Source of the DNA: Ifrita kowaldi
Lineage: Eukaryota > Chordata > Aves > Passeriformes > Cinclosomatidae
DNA length: 64,000 nt
Assembly: GCA_013398055.1 (NCBI GenBank)
Contig: VZRS01012612.1
Location: 1,060,254-1,124,253, forward strand
Direction: 5' to 3'
A program made the translations under genes and the position numbers. Shown one piece after another: positions 63,177 through 64,000 of the stretch; the first letter of the stretch is position 1; each line of letters opens with the position of its first letter. The notes beneath the pieces were generated by a model. It searched no databases, was not told the origin of the DNA, and saw only the letters and a list, made by a program, of their open reading frames with translations.

Positions 63177-63203
63177 TTAACTATCATGATGAGCTAATTT
63201 GAA
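63177..63203 (-). CDS. SH3BGRL2: Presumed last coding bases of SH3BGRL2 (terminal exon)
   Basis: On the minus strand a strong 3' splice site (CCTTTTTTAATTCTTCCCACTACTGTAG, ending at 63204) is followed by F-K-L-A-H-H-D-S and a TAA stop at 63177-63179. SH3BGRL2 is a small soluble thioredoxin-fold protein of the SH3BGR family. Its human C-terminus, as I recall it, ends G-L-K-P-R-L-A-S-K-A-E-P, and the K-L-A here would align with R-L-A. Support comes from synteny (SH3BGRL2 converges on ELOVL4 in vertebrates), orientation, the acceptor and the long downstream UTR with a poly(A) site. Only eight codons are visible, so the match is weak, and phase 0 is assumed. In the other two phases the exon ends after two or five codons. 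Upstream exons are beyond the window. Confidence 0.45.
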   Translation of the reverse strand, partial: FKLAHHDS

Positions 63204-64000
63204 CTACAGTAGTGGGAAGAATTAAAAAAGGTAAGGAATATGACTACATAAGTATACCCATGAGTGATAGAAGCCCTACACTTCCACTCCTTCTTCTCAA
63301 ACATAAGTGCCTGTTAGAATATCAGGGCCAGTTGCAAAAGCAATACAAAGACAAAAGTGAAACATCAACAGTGAGAATTTTTACAAAGGAAGATGAGTAG
63401 CCCAGCCTTAATCCTATTTCATATGAGTGTTATTAGCTCCACATTATTGGAGAGCACCATCTCATGGCAAGCAGACTACTACTAATGGTACATGTTTGCT
63501 CTATCACAGTGATCCATTCGGGAAGCTGCTATGTGCTGAAGAACAGAGTCATTCATTCAGGAATGTGCTTGTTGATACTTCATGTGGGCTTTCTAGGGTT
63601 CTGACTCCTATTGAAAAGAGAAAAAATAAAGAGTATTATTAATTATTATTAACATAATATTAATGTTATGAATACATTCTTGTCTCCTGTACCTGTGACT
63701 TTTGCATATAAGGTGATTCTAAGCCTGGACCATACAGGAGCTGAGGATGCATCTCTTTGAAGTACCACCAGACAGAAGCAGGAAGTTCATAGAGACACCC
63801 CTCCAGGCCTCCAACATCATATTTTCTAGGAACAGAGCTGCATAGAAGCTGCTATTTCAGATCGCTTCAGAGCATCATCTTTTTCCTAGGACAAGTTCTC
63901 TGAGCTATAAAGTGAGGCAGGCTGCCAAAATAACCTGCTTCTGTGGTTCTCTGCTGAGGTTCCTTCCTACTCCTGTCCCTCAAGAGGTCCAGAAATAAAT
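63204..64000 (-). other. SH3BGRL2: Presumed SH3BGRL2 last intron (3' part)
   Basis: Non-coding AT-rich sequence to the window end. A TTATTATTAA-rich stretch lies at 63635-63665. I see no further exon. Confidence 0.4.

Noticed and set aside
1..64000. CRISPR arrays, tRNA or rRNA genes, prokaryotic defence or secretion systems
   Set aside because: No spaced direct repeats, cloverleaf or rRNA motifs seen. The window is vertebrate DNA with introns and CR1 repeats, so such systems are not expected and none was found.

Overview
This 64 kb window is nuclear DNA from a bird. The main evidence is the set of dispersed repeats. There are at least eight CR1 (chicken repeat 1) LINE fragments in both orientations, several keeping the ORF2 C-terminal end or the CR1 3' tail, plus solo LTRs of avian endogenous retroviruses. 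The sequence is otherwise AT-rich and gene-poor with split genes. Bacterial-style features (operons, Shine-Dalgarno sites, CRISPR arrays) are absent. I found no tRNA or rRNA gene.

Layout. (1) 1-7.7 kb holds the 3' half of ELOVL4 on the + strand: three coding exons (3414-3585, 5808-5935, 6437-6712) with consensus splice sites, the HxxHH elongase box, a C-terminal di-lysine ER-retrieval signal and a 3' UTR. Exons 1-3 lie upstream or in the assembly gap at 24-96. (2) About 7.7-59.3 kb is a gene desert of about 52 kb made of unique AT-rich DNA, CR1 fragments, two related LTRs in opposite orientation (about 19.93-20.77 and 22.69-23.23 kb), a 393 bp solo LTR with a 5-bp target-site duplication (57089-57481), a 207 bp uninterrupted purine tract (37771-37977) next to a GC-rich unexplained block, and a 98 bp CpG-dense patch ending at an ambiguous base (41231-41329). 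(3) About 59.3-63.2 kb looks like the terminal exon of a minus-strand gene: an acceptor, eight in-frame codons, a stop, about 3.85 kb of 3' UTR and a canonical poly(A) signal with a GU-rich downstream element. Conserved vertebrate gene order places SH3BGRL2 convergent with ELOVL4, so I call this the 3' end of SH3BGRL2. That identity is an inference.

The two genes converge tail to tail across the desert and share no evident regulatory unit. ELOVL4 elongates very-long-chain fatty acids in the ER. SH3BGRL2 is a small thioredoxin-fold, SH3-binding glutamate-rich-like protein. I found no new gene system. The items most worth checking are the transposon scars, the composition anomalies, the 55-56 nt homopolymers, and an open frame that continues in phase after the presumed SH3BGRL2 stop codon.
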